64,000 nt of DNA from Paenibacillus albiflavus (lineage in GTDB: Bacteria; Bacillota; Bacilli; Paenibacillales; NBRC-103111), in the NCBI RefSeq assembly GCF_004344915.1, contig NZ_SKFG01000031.1:1-64000 (forward strand), read 5' to 3'. Made by a program: the position numbers and the translations under genes. Below, in pieces: positions 26,729-37,338 of this stretch. The notes under the pieces are model-generated. The model was not told where the DNA came from. It was given only the letters and a program-made list of their open reading frames with translations, and did not search any database. The first letter of the stretch is position 1, and each line of letters begins with the position of its first letter.

Positions 26729-29612
26729 TCATCCATGGGTGCTGTTGCTCTTATTGCTGATAGTTCCAATTATCGTGTTTTTCTATAAGAAAGATCAAAG
26801 ATTGAATGGATTTCGGAAGAAGCTTGTCTTTACGCTCCGAACTTTGCTAATTGTTCTTTTGATTCTAGCCATTGCAGGTATGCAAACCTTTGTCCTGCAT
26901 AAGGAAAAACAGATTGTATATGTTATTGACCGTTCCGATAGTATGCCAGAAGACGCAGGAATTAGAGATTGGTTAAAGCAATCCGTTCAGTATAAAAAAG
27001 AGAACGATCAGTTTGCTGTTATCTCCACTGGACTTGAAGCCGTCATCGAGCGAAGCATGACGAATCAGCCTTCTGACTTCAGTCCATCTGCTAAACTCAG
27101 TCCACAGTTCTCCAATTTGGAGCAAGGGTTGCAGGTAGCGAGTAGTCTGCTGTCCAATCCAGAAGCTTCAAGAATTGTACTTGTGACGGACGGGGAAGAG
27201 AATATTGGCAGTGCCCAAAGACAAGCTAGAATGCTCAAGGATCGTGGCGTGCCAATTGATGTACTGCAAGTTCCAAGACTAGTGACAAATGACGTAGCGA
27301 TTGAGTCGCTAAAGCTTCCAGAGAAACTGTATCAAGCAGAGAAGTTTGCCTTTGAAGTAGCAATTCGAAGTACAATAGCTGGAACTGGCGAGCTGCGAAT
27401 TTATGAAGATAATCGGGAACTTGCCGCCATGCCGGTTGAAGTCTCGCGTGGCGAGAATCAGTTCGTATTGCAAAGTTTAGCAAAAACAACGGGTCTGCAT
27501 CAATATCGTGCAGAAATCTATATGGATGGCGACAAACAAGCCGTAAATAATGTGGGCTATGCTTTTAGCAAAGTGATTGGTTCACCCAAGGTGCTAATCG
27601 TAGAGGGTAAACCGAATCTATCTTCGAATATTACTGCAGCACTGGAGTCAGGAATCGTTGAGTATGAAATTATAGCACCAGAGGTTTTTCCTCATGAATT
27701 AGCTAAATTAACAGCTTATGACAGTATTATTCTGAATGATGTATCTGCCGATCGTTTTTCCGGCTTGCAGATGGAAATGATTGAGAAAGCGGTTAGTTCG
27801 TACGGAATCGGATTGATGATGGTTGGTGGAGAAGACAGCTTTGGAATGGGTGGCTACTATAAAACTCCGATTGAGAAGGCATTGCCTGTCCGAATGGAGC
27901 TTGAGGGGAAGCGGGAGATACCTTCTTTAGGTCTGATCCTAGTCATCGATCGTTCGGGCAGTATGTCGGGTGATAAAATAGAGCTTGCCAAAGAGTCCGC
28001 GATGCGTACGGTCGAATTAATGCGGGCTAAGGATACTGTTGGGGTGGTAGCCTTTGACTCGCAGCCTTGGTGGGTTGTAGAGCCACAGAAACTTACGGAT
28101 AAAAATGAAGTCATAAATAAAATCAAGTCGATTCAGTCACAAGGCGGGACGGAGATTTATCCTGCGTTGAAAACTGGCTATGATCAGCTTAAGGAGCTGA
28201 GTGCGCAGCGTAAGCATATGATTCTGCTTACAGATGGCCAGTCTGGACCGGATCCTGGTTATCAAGATATGTTAAAGGATATGACTCAGCATCAGATTAC
28301 ACTTTCAACGGTTGGTATTGGACAAGATACCGATGTACAGTTCCTTGAATGGTTAGCGAAGGAAGCGAAGGGTCGCGCTTATCAAACGAATGATCAATCG
28401 ACTCTTCCAGCGATATTCAGTCGAGAGGCGGTTATGATGGCAAGATCCTATATCGTTAATCAACCATTTATACCAGCGATTGCAACGATGAACGACTGGA
28501 GTCAGATGTTCGTGGATGGTGTTCCGTCAATTCAGGCTTATGTGGCAACGACTGCTAAGGAAGCAGCAGAGTCGATTTTGGTTAGTCCTGAGCCAGATCC
28601 ATTGCTGGTTAGATGGCAATATGGTTCCGGACGATCGGTAGCTTGGACTAGTGATTTAACGGGAAAATGGTCGAAGGATTGGATCGAGTGGGGCAAATTT
28701 TCACAGGTCTTTACACAAATGGTTAAATGGACTTTTCCTCAATTCGTCGCTTCTCCTTATGATGTGAATACGGTTATGAATGGTAATGAAATTTCACTGC
28801 ATGTGACTGCAACAGATTCTGATGCCGTGTGGGATGAATTGAAGGCTGTCGTTACAGATGACAAGCTGAATTCACAGGAGGTATTGCTGACGCAAACAAC
28901 GCCAGGAGAATATAAGGGGAGTGTTCCGCTGAACCAATCTGGTGCTTATGTGATTAACTTGACCCCTATACAGAATGGCAGTTCGCTGACGGATGGTCTC
29001 GCAGGAAATATTGGCATTGTAGTTCCTTATTCTCCTGAGTACCGAATTCCAATATCGAGTGGAGTGATGACTGATCAAGCCATAGCCCAGTTAACGAAGA
29101 CTACAGAAGGACGAATGCTGTCACTAGATCAGCCTGAGCAAGTTTTTGCGGGTGAGACAGTACCAAGTAAACAGTTGTATGATCTTGGACGTTTGCTGCT
29201 TATTCTAGCACTTATGTTATGGCTGCTGGACATTGCGGTTAGACGTTTATCCATTAGATGGGAATCTGTTTATTCATGGGCGCTTAATGGTTATCAGAAG
29301 CGACAAGCAGTACGAGAAGCACAGGCATTGCAGCAGCAATCCGCGCAAGCTAATCGAATCGAACGATTGCAGCAGCGCAAGCAGCAAACCGATCAATTCT
29401 ATGGGGACCGTAGGAAGAAGAATGAAGGGGGACCAATTCCAAATCTGACAGATGAATCCCTTAATAAACAACGTCAAAGTCAAGAATTTCAACAATCAAA
29501 GCCAAGAGCAGCGGTTAAATCGCATCAAGGTGAGAAGTCGCCTCGAACAGAGGATAGATCGGACAATACAGTTAATCGATTACTTGCAGCCAAGCAGCGA
29601 AAAGGGCGGTAA
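26712..29612 (+). CDS. membrane protein with two VWA domains and a GATase-like domain
   Basis: Protein of 966 residues with two N-terminal membrane segments (about 7-27 and 33-55), a first VWA region with metal site DRSDS (about 72-76), a glutamine-amidotransferase-like region (about 290-400, with GIGLMMVGGEDSFGMGGY), a second VWA domain with DRSGSMSG (about 411-418) and LTDGQSG, and a beta-rich part. A membrane helix (about 826-848) leads to a cytoplasmic tail of about 115 residues rich in Gln, Arg and Lys. GTG start after GGGGGG. Such proteins are annotated as glutamine amidotransferases, but the fold is probably non-catalytic. It is the last gene of the operon. Confidence 0.9.
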   Translation: MGIQFDHPWVLLLLLLIVPIIVFFYKKDQRLNGFRKKLVFTLRTLLIVLLILAIAGMQTFVLHKEKQIVYVIDRSDSMPEDAGIRDWLKQSVQYKKENDQFAVISTGLEAVIERSMTNQPSDFSPSAKLSPQFSNLEQGLQVASSLLSNPEASRIVLVTDGEENIGSAQRQARMLKDRGVPIDVLQVPRLVTNDVAIESLKLPEKLYQAEKFAFEVAIRSTIAGTGELRIYEDNRELAAMPVEVSRGENQFVLQSLAKTTGLHQYRAEIYMDGDKQAVNNVGYAFSKVIGSPKVLIVEGKPNLSSNITAALESGIVEYEIIAPEVFPHELAKLTAYDSIILNDVSADRFSGLQMEMIEKAVSSYGIGLMMVGGEDSFGMGGYYKTPIEKALPVRMELEGKREIPSLGLILVIDRSGSMSGDKIELAKESAMRTVELMRAKDTVGVVAFDSQPWWVVEPQKLTDKNEVINKIKSIQSQGGTEIYPALKTGYDQLKELSAQRKHMILLTDGQSGPDPGYQDMLKDMTQHQITLSTVGIGQDTDVQFLEWLAKEAKGRAYQTNDQSTLPAIFSREAVMMARSYIVNQPFIPAIATMNDWSQMFVDGVPSIQAYVATTAKEAAESILVSPEPDPLLVRWQYGSGRSVAWTSDLTGKWSKDWIEWGKFSQVFTQMVKWTFPQFVASPYDVNTVMNGNEISLHVTATDSDAVWDELKAVVTDDKLNSQEVLLTQTTPGEYKGSVPLNQSGAYVINLTPIQNGSSLTDGLAGNIGIVVPYSPEYRIPISSGVMTDQAIAQLTKTTEGRMLSLDQPEQVFAGETVPSKQLYDLGRLLLILALMLWLLDIAVRRLSIRWESVYSWALNGYQKRQAVREAQALQQQSAQANRIERLQQRKQQTDQFYGDRRKKNEGGPIPNLTDESLNKQRQSQEFQQSKPRAAVKSHQGEKSPRTEDRSDNTVNRLLAAKQRKGR

Positions 29613-29685
29613 TTATAGCCTCTAATTGATTCATTCTGAAGCCTATTTTATTTCACCAAAGTTCAATAATGTTGATAAAAGTCAT

Positions 29686-29714
29686 TTGCTTCGCATTGCT
29701 TGTACCCGTATAAT
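29686..29714 (+). promoter_or_regulatory. putative sigma-A promoter of the malic enzyme gene
   Basis: TTGCTT (29686-29691) and a perfect TATAAT (29709-29714) have 17-bp spacing, about 35 bp before the TTG start codon. It shows that the malic enzyme gene is a unit separate from the upstream operon. Confidence 0.75.
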
Positions 29715-29749
29715 ATTGAAAAACATATAGCTTTAAAGGGGGATTTTAA

Positions 29750-31168
29750 TTGTCTACCTCTGGTGGAAGTTACAGTGTAATCGTTCGTTTGGAAATTAGT
29801 AACGAAACCATGTTCTTCAATGTAGCTCAGTCTATACATAACGCAGGTGGAGATGTGATTGCCATCGATATGGTTAGCAATCGCAAAACATCCACCATAC
29901 GGGACATTACCGTTGGAATTGCAAGTAAAAGTCTGGAACAGCAGTTGATTGATAGCATTGCAAAAGTACCTGGCGTCCAAGTGATAAACGTGTCGGATCG
30001 AACTTTCCTCATGCATCTAGGTGGCAAGCTAGAGGTTAAATCCAAGGTAACTGTTAAGAATCGAGAAGATTTATCTCATGTGTATACACCAGGCGTAGCA
30101 CGTGTGTGTACAGCTATTGAGCAGGATCCTTCCAAGGCGTATTCGCTCACGATCAAACGAAACACAGTGGCAGTTATAACGGATGGAACGGCCGTATTGG
30201 GCTTGGGTGATATTGGGCCACTAGCTTCTATGCCAGTAATGGAAGGCAAGGCAATCCTTTTCAAAGAAATGGCGAATGTGGATTCATTCCCAATCTGTTT
30301 AGATACGAAGGATACGGAAGAAATAATTAAGATTGTAAAGGCAATCGCGCCTGTATTTGGCGGGATTAATCTGGAGGACATTTCATCTCCACGCTGCTTT
30401 GAAATTGAGCAAAGGTTGAAAGAGGAGTTAGACATACCTGTTTTCCATGATGATCAGCATGGAACGGCAGTTGTTATGCTAGCAGGGCTTATTAATGCGC
30501 TGAAGTTAGTTGGTAAGCAAATGTCTGACATCAAAGTTGTATTTAGCGGAGCGGGTGCTGCGGGTATCGCATGCACGAGAATTCTGCTGGCAGCTGGTGT
30601 TCAGAATGTGATTGGTGTCACAAGGTCAGTAGGTGTACTTCATAGAGATGGCGTTTATACGAATCCTATGCATCAATGGTATGCGAATCATACGAATCCG
30701 AATCACGTAACAGGTACGCTTAGCGATGCGATTGTTGGCGCGGATGTGTTTATTGGATTATCTGGTCCGGGCGTGCTATCAGTTGAAGATGTGAAGAAAA
30801 TGGCACCAGATGCGATCGTATTTGCGATGGCGAATCCCGATCCTGAGATTAAACCAGAAGACGCTGAAGGTTATGTACGTATTATCGCGACTGGGCGCTC
30901 GGATTATCCGAACCAGTTGAACAATGTACTGTGCTTCCCGGGTATTTTTAGAGGAGCACTTGATTGTCAGGCGACCATGATCAATGAAGAGATGAAGCTC
31001 GCAGCAGCATATGCCATTGCTTCGATTGTCTCTGATGAAGAGTTGAATGAGCAAAATATTATTCCGAGCGTATTCAATCCTCAGGTTGTCCCTAGTGTTC
31101 GGAAAAATGTGATTCAAGCTGCCATTGAAACAGGTGTAGCTAAGAAAATTCCACGAGAGTTCAGATAA
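29750..31168 (+). CDS. NAD-type malic enzyme with N-terminal ACT domain
   Basis: Enzyme of 472 residues that oxidatively decarboxylates malate to pyruvate. An N-terminal ACT regulatory domain (about 1-75, with NETMFFNVAQSIHNAGGDV) precedes the malic domain (EDLSHVYTPGVA, TDGTAVLGLGDIGP, FHDDQHGTA) and the NAD-binding domain (VFSGAGAAGIACTRIL). The ACT domain suggests control by a small ligand, perhaps an amino acid. TTG start with AAAGGGGG 7 nt upstream. The gene is single, between its own promoter and a stem-loop. NAD over NADP preference is assumed from the family, not proven. Confidence 0.94.
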   Translation: MSTSGGSYSVIVRLEISNETMFFNVAQSIHNAGGDVIAIDMVSNRKTSTIRDITVGIASKSLEQQLIDSIAKVPGVQVINVSDRTFLMHLGGKLEVKSKVTVKNREDLSHVYTPGVARVCTAIEQDPSKAYSLTIKRNTVAVITDGTAVLGLGDIGPLASMPVMEGKAILFKEMANVDSFPICLDTKDTEEIIKIVKAIAPVFGGINLEDISSPRCFEIEQRLKEELDIPVFHDDQHGTAVVMLAGLINALKLVGKQMSDIKVVFSGAGAAGIACTRILLAAGVQNVIGVTRSVGVLHRDGVYTNPMHQWYANHTNPNHVTGTLSDAIVGADVFIGLSGPGVLSVEDVKKMAPDAIVFAMANPDPEIKPEDAEGYVRIIATGRSDYPNQLNNVLCFPGIFRGALDCQATMINEEMKLAAAYAIASIVSDEELNEQNIIPSVFNPQVVPSVRKNVIQAAIETGVAKKIPREFR

Positions 31169-31197
31169 TGAAAAGATAGATGAGTAAACAAATGGAG

Positions 31198-31234
31198 AGG
31201 CATCCTTTAGTTCATACTAACTAAAGAGATGCCT
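31198..31234 (+). terminator. stem-loop after the malic enzyme gene, possible terminator
   Basis: The arms AGGCATC plus TTTAGTT pair with AACTAAA plus GATGCCT. No T-run follows, so intrinsic termination is uncertain. A second small inverted repeat, CCTCC/GGAGG, followed by TTTTTT lies around 31294-31326. Confidence 0.5.
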
Positions 31235-31414
31235 GCTTCAGCTCTGCGAGTTGATAAAATTTAAAACTCCTCATTCTTCATATTTCTATAAGTCCCTCCG
31301 ATATATAGGAGGTTAGATGTTTTTTCTTATGTAATCCTAACGAGGTGGACTTTTCTACTTCATTTTGCTCATTCATTCTACTAAATCGCTGCTCACATCT
31401 TAGGAGGTTTTGTC

Positions 31415-33118
31415 ATGAAATGGTTCTATAATCTTTCGGTAAAATTAAAAGTACTATTGCTTATTGGTTTGATTTCACTAACAACGTTAGTGATCGGGAT
31501 TTCATCTATTTCAACGTTGTATAATTTAAACAATATATTCAAGAGTATGTATGAGGATAGACTCGTCCCTGTTAGGGATATTAATGTCCTTAAATCACAA
31601 AATCAGACGGTAGAACGCGATGTTCTGTTAATGCTGCTAAAACCCGATTCTATATTTCAAGAGGATATGCAGAACGACATCGATCAAAGATATGCAGAAA
31701 TTGAAAAACTATTGAATAATTTAAAGCAGTATATGAGCAAGGAACAGTCCGATCAGCTAATGGGAACTCTAGAAACATTCGATGAACAGCAGAAGCAGAT
31801 CATTAGCGTTCTAGATCAAGGGAAGCTGGAATCCGCAATTCAGCTGCATACTGCATATTCCTATTCATGGGATGAGATCAATAAGACTTTAGATCAGATT
31901 TCCAAGGATATTTCTAAGCAAGCAGAGGATGAGATTGGCGAGCTTAAAAAGGAAGCTGAATGGGCAACTATTATTACCATCATTATTCTTGTTGCTGGAT
32001 TAGCTATATCGATTCCAATTGGGGCTTGGGTTGGTAATTTCATGTCCCGTGGTATTCGTAAAGCATCTGCTCATGCCAAACTGATTGCTGCAGGCGATCT
32101 GCGTATAGAGCGATTAGGAATTGAAGGCAAGGATGAAATTGCCGTGCTTGCACAGTCGGTTGATCTTATGGTCTCGAATCTGCAAGGCATTGTACATGAG
32201 GTGAAAGAATCCAGCAAACAAGTTGCAGACTCCTCTGAGGAACTGCTTGCCTCTTCTGAGCAGACTAGCCGTGCGAGTGAACTGTCTGCTAACGCTACAG
32301 CAGAGATTCATGATGGCTTGCAAACGCAATTTCATAGCATTCAAGAGCTCTCACGTGCAATGGAGGAAATGGCAGATGGCGCCCAACAGATTGCGACTAG
32401 CAGCGAAGATGTAACGAATTCAACAATGCTCGTAAGCTCCAAGGCAAAGTCCGGTAATGAAGTGGTTATGCAATCTGTTCATGCAATGGAGAACCTGACT
32501 GAACAAGTAACGAATACCTCTACTCGCATGAATCATCTAGGGATGCAAATGAAAGAAATTGATAAAGTCATGGAGCTCATCTCGTCGATTGCGCAACAAA
32601 CGAACCTGCTAGCTCTTAATGCTACAATTGAAGCTGCGAGAGCAGGCGAGCATGGCAAGAGCTTTGCTGTTGTAGCAGATGAAATTCGTAAGCTTGCAGA
32701 AGAAACGAAGGATGCCTCTGTAAAAGTAAGTTCCATTATTGGGAACATCAGCAATGAAACTGCACAACTCGTGAAACAGAACATGCAAAGCACAGAATAT
32801 GCACGGGGTGGGCTCAAAACAGTTCAAGAGGCAGGTCAAATGTTTGGCGATATTTCTGGACAAATTGAAGAAGTATCCAAGGGCATGCTATCTGTATCTG
32901 CCTTTGTTGAGCAGATATCCGCATCATCAGAAGAGGTGCTGGCAACAGCTCAATCTTTGCTTAACATCGCAGAGAAGTCAACTGACAACTCCCGTCAGGT
33001 TGCAGCATCAACTCAGCAATCATTAGCTTCGATGGAAGAAGTCAAGAGTTCTTCGATGATGCTAAGCCAATTATCTAGTGATTTGGATCGGGTTATTAAT
33101 CAATTTAAGATTAATTAA
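31415..33118 (+). CDS. methyl-accepting chemotaxis protein
   Basis: Chemoreceptor of 567 residues. A first membrane helix (about 10-32) is followed by a four-helix-bundle ligand domain (about 33-186), a second helix (about 187-209), a HAMP domain and a long cytoplasmic signalling coiled coil. The highly conserved hairpin tip is clear: [20 protein letters not shown] followed by [26 protein letters not shown] is 7 nt from the start. It stands alone, with a terminator right behind it. The attractant is unknown. Confidence 0.96.
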   Translation: MKWFYNLSVKLKVLLLIGLISLTTLVIGISSISTLYNLNNIFKSMYEDRLVPVRDINVLKSQNQTVERDVLLMLLKPDSIFQEDMQNDIDQRYAEIEKLLNNLKQYMSKEQSDQLMGTLETFDEQQKQIISVLDQGKLESAIQLHTAYSYSWDEINKTLDQISKDISKQAEDEIGELKKEAEWATIITIIILVAGLAISIPIGAWVGNFMSRGIRKASAHAKLIAAGDLRIERLGIEGKDEIAVLAQSVDLMVSNLQGIVHEVKESSKQVADSSEELLASSEQTSRASELSANATAEIHDGLQTQFHSIQELSRAMEEMADGAQQIATSSEDVTNSTMLVSSKAKSGNEVVMQSVHAMENLTEQVTNTSTRMNHLGMQMKEIDKVMELISSIAQQTNLLALNATIEAARAGEHGKSFAVVADEIRKLAEETKDASVKVSSIIGNISNETAQLVKQNMQSTEYARGGLKTVQEAGQMFGDISGQIEEVSKGMLSVSAFVEQISASSEEVLATAQSLLNIAEKSTDNSRQVAASTQQSLASMEEVKSSSMMLSQLSSDLDRVINQFKIN

Positions 33119-33126
33119 TGAAAATA

Positions 33127-33173
33127 AACACAGCGGTTCGGGTAAACGATCTACCTGATCCGCTGTGTTTTTG
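33127..33173. terminator. bidirectional terminator between the chemoreceptor gene and glpK
   Basis: The long stem AACACAGCGG...GGTA / TACC...CCGCTGTGTT is flanked by T-runs on the plus side (GTGTTTTTG) and on the minus side (TGTTTATTTTC). It serves two converging genes. Confidence 0.92.
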
Positions 33174-33188
33174 TATGATATATAAGTT

Positions 33189-34682
<1,494 letters not shown>

Positions 34683-34745
34683 TCACATCCTTTACTAACT
34701 GCTTACTGCTCCGTTACGAATATATCATAATCAGCTCCGGAATGC

Positions 34746-36380
34746 CTATAGGTAAGCTTCCTTTGTTTCTTGTGTATATTCAGCTCGCGTTGCTTCATCC
34801 CAATTGAATTGATCGGCTAGGTAGCGAATAACTGGCTCCATCCAAAGGCGTGCACCTGGTCGATCAAAGTTCATAGCAGATGAGCGACGATTCAGGAAGT
34901 CTAACGGGCGGACTACCATTTCGGACTCAATGCCATATTGCAATGAGGCAAGTACGCTGGCATCTGTCCGATACTGTTGCGCTGCTTCTTGCATTGTTGG
35001 AATGAGACGGAATACCTCCTCCACATTGTTACCATAGCGCTGAACAAGTGCATCAGCTTGCGGTCTGGACAAACCAAGCTCAATTCCTCTGTTGGTCCAT
35101 GCTTCCTTATAGGATTTATAATTAACTTTAAATTCCCCGCCTGACAGTTTGATCTTGTCTGTTGTGCAAGCTGGATATTGGTTGCCTGTCTCGTTGCTTA
35201 GTTGTTTACAGACAAGATCGACTATGCGTTCCGCCATTTTACGATAACCTGTTAACTTACCGCCTGCTATCGTAATTAGACCTGATTTGGAAACAAAAAT
35301 TTCATCCTTACGCGAAAGCTCAGATGGAGATTTGCCATCCTCATGAATAAGTGGACGTAGACCAACCCAGCTGGATTCAATATCTTTGACAGTCAGTTTT
35401 AGACTAGGGAACATATCGTTAGCGCATTGGATTAAATACTCACTGTCTTCCTTCGTAAGCTCAGGATTCTTGATATCGCCTGTATAATTTGTATCTGTTG
35501 TCCCGATGTACGTCTTACCGTCCCTTGGTATGGCAAATACCATTCGCTTATCATTTGTATCAAAATAGATCGCTTGACGAAGAGGGAATCTGCTTTGATC
35601 TACGACGATATGTACGCCCTTAGTCAAATGAAGACTCTTGCCTTGCTTGGAATGATCAAGCTCACGCAAAGTGTCTACCCATGGTCCTGTTGCATTGATG
35701 ATTTTGGTTGCGGTGATTTGGAATGGTTCACCTGTATTCAGATCCTTGGCACGTATGCTCGTTAATTTTCCTTCTGTATATTCAAGAGATTCCGCATGCA
35801 CATAATTGATGGCCGTTACACCTTTTGCAACAGCAGTCTTCATCGTTTCAATGGTTAATCGCGCATCATCCGTACGATATTCTACATAATATCCACCCCC
35901 GATCAATCCATTCTGACGCAAGAGGGGTTCTTTGGATAACGTTTCCGCTTTATTCAGCATCTGACGTCTTTCTTCCTTCTTAACGCCAGCTAACCAGTCG
36001 TAAATGAGAATACCGATTGAGGACGAAAATTTACCGTAAGTGCCTCCACGGATAATTGGCATCAGCATCCATTCAGGCTTAACCAGATGTTTGGCATTTT
36101 CAAAAAGAATCGCACGTTCTCTGCCTACTTCACGTACTAAAGCAACATCACCTTGCTTCAGATAGCGTAGCCCCCCATGAATCAATTTAGTTGAGCGACT
36201 GCTAGTGCCTGCAGCAAAATCCTGCATCTCGATCAGAGCAACCTTCAGACCGCGAACAGCACCGTCGAGTGCGATACCTGCGCCTGTAATACCGCCTCCG
36301 ATTACGAGCATATCATAAGTGGTGTTCTGTAAATCCTGAATAATCGACTGCCGATTCAAGCTTGAGAATGTGTGTGTCAT
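34746..36380 (-). CDS. glpD: aerobic glycerol-3-phosphate dehydrogenase
   Basis: FAD-dependent membrane-associated enzyme of 544 residues that oxidises glycerol-3-phosphate to dihydroxyacetone phosphate and feeds electrons to quinone. The N-terminal FAD motif MLVIGGGITGAGIALDGA is clear, followed by GTSSRSTKLIHGGLRYL, and the C-terminal DAO_C domain is present. The ATG at 36380 is chosen because GGGGGG precedes it at a suitable distance; an upstream in-frame start at 36437 would lie inside the leader terminator and is rejected. The promoter (36503-36531) and leader terminator (36403-36463) point to antitermination control, as by GlpP in B. subtilis. Confidence 0.96.
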   Translation of the reverse strand: MTHTFSSLNRQSIIQDLQNTTYDMLVIGGGITGAGIALDGAVRGLKVALIEMQDFAAGTSSRSTKLIHGGLRYLKQGDVALVREVGRERAILFENAKHLVKPEWMLMPIIRGGTYGKFSSSIGILIYDWLAGVKKEERRQMLNKAETLSKEPLLRQNGLIGGGYYVEYRTDDARLTIETMKTAVAKGVTAINYVHAESLEYTEGKLTSIRAKDLNTGEPFQITATKIINATGPWVDTLRELDHSKQGKSLHLTKGVHIVVDQSRFPLRQAIYFDTNDKRMVFAIPRDGKTYIGTTDTNYTGDIKNPELTKEDSEYLIQCANDMFPSLKLTVKDIESSWVGLRPLIHEDGKSPSELSRKDEIFVSKSGLITIAGGKLTGYRKMAERIVDLVCKQLSNETGNQYPACTTDKIKLSGGEFKVNYKSYKEAWTNRGIELGLSRPQADALVQRYGNNVEEVFRLIPTMQEAAQQYRTDASVLASLQYGIESEMVVRPLDFLNRRSSAMNFDRPGARLWMEPVIRYLADQFNWDEATRAEYTQETKEAYL

Positions 36381-36402
36381 TACCGTTTCCCCCCATACGA
36401 AA

Positions 36403-36463
36403 AATACAAAAAAAGACCGAGTAAGCCCAAGATTCATGCTTCCATGAACGGCTTAAACGGTCT
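36403..36463 (-). terminator. leader terminator (attenuator) upstream of glpD
   Basis: The arms AGACCG..TAAGCC (36414-36427) and GGCTTA..CGGTCT (36450-36463) pair, with an inner TTCATG/CATGAA stem, and are followed on the minus strand by TTTTTTTGTATTTTT. It lies between the glpD promoter and the start codon, so transcription must pass it. In B. subtilis the glpD leader has such a terminator, overridden by GlpP with glycerol-3-phosphate; the same mechanism is inferred here. No glpP gene is in the window. Confidence 0.85.
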
Positions 36464-36502
36464 CTCATATTCTCCGACCTGAAATATGTACTTGTGATAT
36501 TA

Positions 36503-36531
36503 ATCATATGTCACTTATCTAGTATTTACAA
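36503..36531 (-). promoter_or_regulatory. putative sigma-A promoter of glpD
   Basis: On the minus strand TTGTAA (36531-36526) and TATGAT (36508-36503) have 17-bp spacing, about 40 bp before the leader terminator. Confidence 0.7.
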
Positions 36532-36666
36532 GGGGGCATGCCGACCTTTGATGCAAAAAAGTTTTGATTTGTCCTAAAAGCGCCATAGGTGATTAATCAT
36601 GATGCTTAAGAATGAAGAATATGAATGATAATATTCAGTTCTTTATGGACTAGGTGGTGGAATGCA

Positions 36667-37308
36667 ATGGCTCTGCTCATGCAAACCTATCAGTATTTTC
36701 TGGAGCATATGGATCGCTTTGTGGAAGAACTCCGGGTGCATTTAGCCTTGAGCTTATGTGCACTAGTCATTAGTCTGCTTGTTTGCATTCCGATTGGCAT
36801 CTGGTGTGCAAAGCATAAGGGAATTGCCACTTCCATTATGAATACGATGAATGCCATTCGAGTCATACCCAGCTTAGCTATTCTGATTCTTATGCTGCCA
36901 TTAATTGGAACTGGCTTCCAACCAGCCTTGATCGCACTGACGATTCTGGCTTGTCCGCCTGTCCTCATTAATACTTTTCTTGGATTTCGAGGAATCGATC
37001 CGGCCCTTATTGAATCAGCGGAGGGCATGGGGATGAGCAAGCGAACGGTATGGACCAGAATTGAATTACCTCTTGCGATGCCAGTGATGCTAGCTGGGGT
37101 CAAAACCTCAAGCATTGAGGTGATCGCAAGCGCATCGCTTGCAGCTTTTATCGGGGGAGGGGGGCTAGGTACATTTATCATCAATGGCCTTGGAATGAAT
37201 AAGTTCCACGTGCTGCTGGTAGGCGCAATTCCGATTGCTCTGCTCACGATTGTATCTGAGGTTGTATTCTCCGGGGTTGAGAGTCTTATGACTCGGCATG
37301 TGAAGTAA
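36667..37308 (+). CDS. osmoprotectant-type ABC transporter permease (first)
   Basis: Membrane permease of 213 residues from the OpuB/OpuC (glycine betaine, carnitine, choline) family, with about five helices and the EAA-like loop ESAEGMGMSKRTVWTRIELPLAMP. The ATG at 36667 is preferred, with GGTGG upstream; an ATG at 36625 lies in an AT-rich stretch that looks like a promoter -10 (GATAAT). It heads a four-gene operon of permease, binding protein, ATPase and permease. The substrate is inferred only at family level. Confidence 0.9.
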   Translation: MALLMQTYQYFLEHMDRFVEELRVHLALSLCALVISLLVCIPIGIWCAKHKGIATSIMNTMNAIRVIPSLAILILMLPLIGTGFQPALIALTILACPPVLINTFLGFRGIDPALIESAEGMGMSKRTVWTRIELPLAMPVMLAGVKTSSIEVIASASLAAFIGGGGLGTFIINGLGMNKFHVLLVGAIPIALLTIVSEVVFSGVESLMTRHVK

Positions 37309-37338
37309 ATCGAATGGGGTTTTAAGGGGGGAGTAAAA

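Noticed and set aside
31280-31330. possible cyclic-di-GMP or other riboswitch before the chemoreceptor gene
   Set aside because: None of the known conserved aptamer motifs is present. Only short inverted repeats and a T-run are seen.
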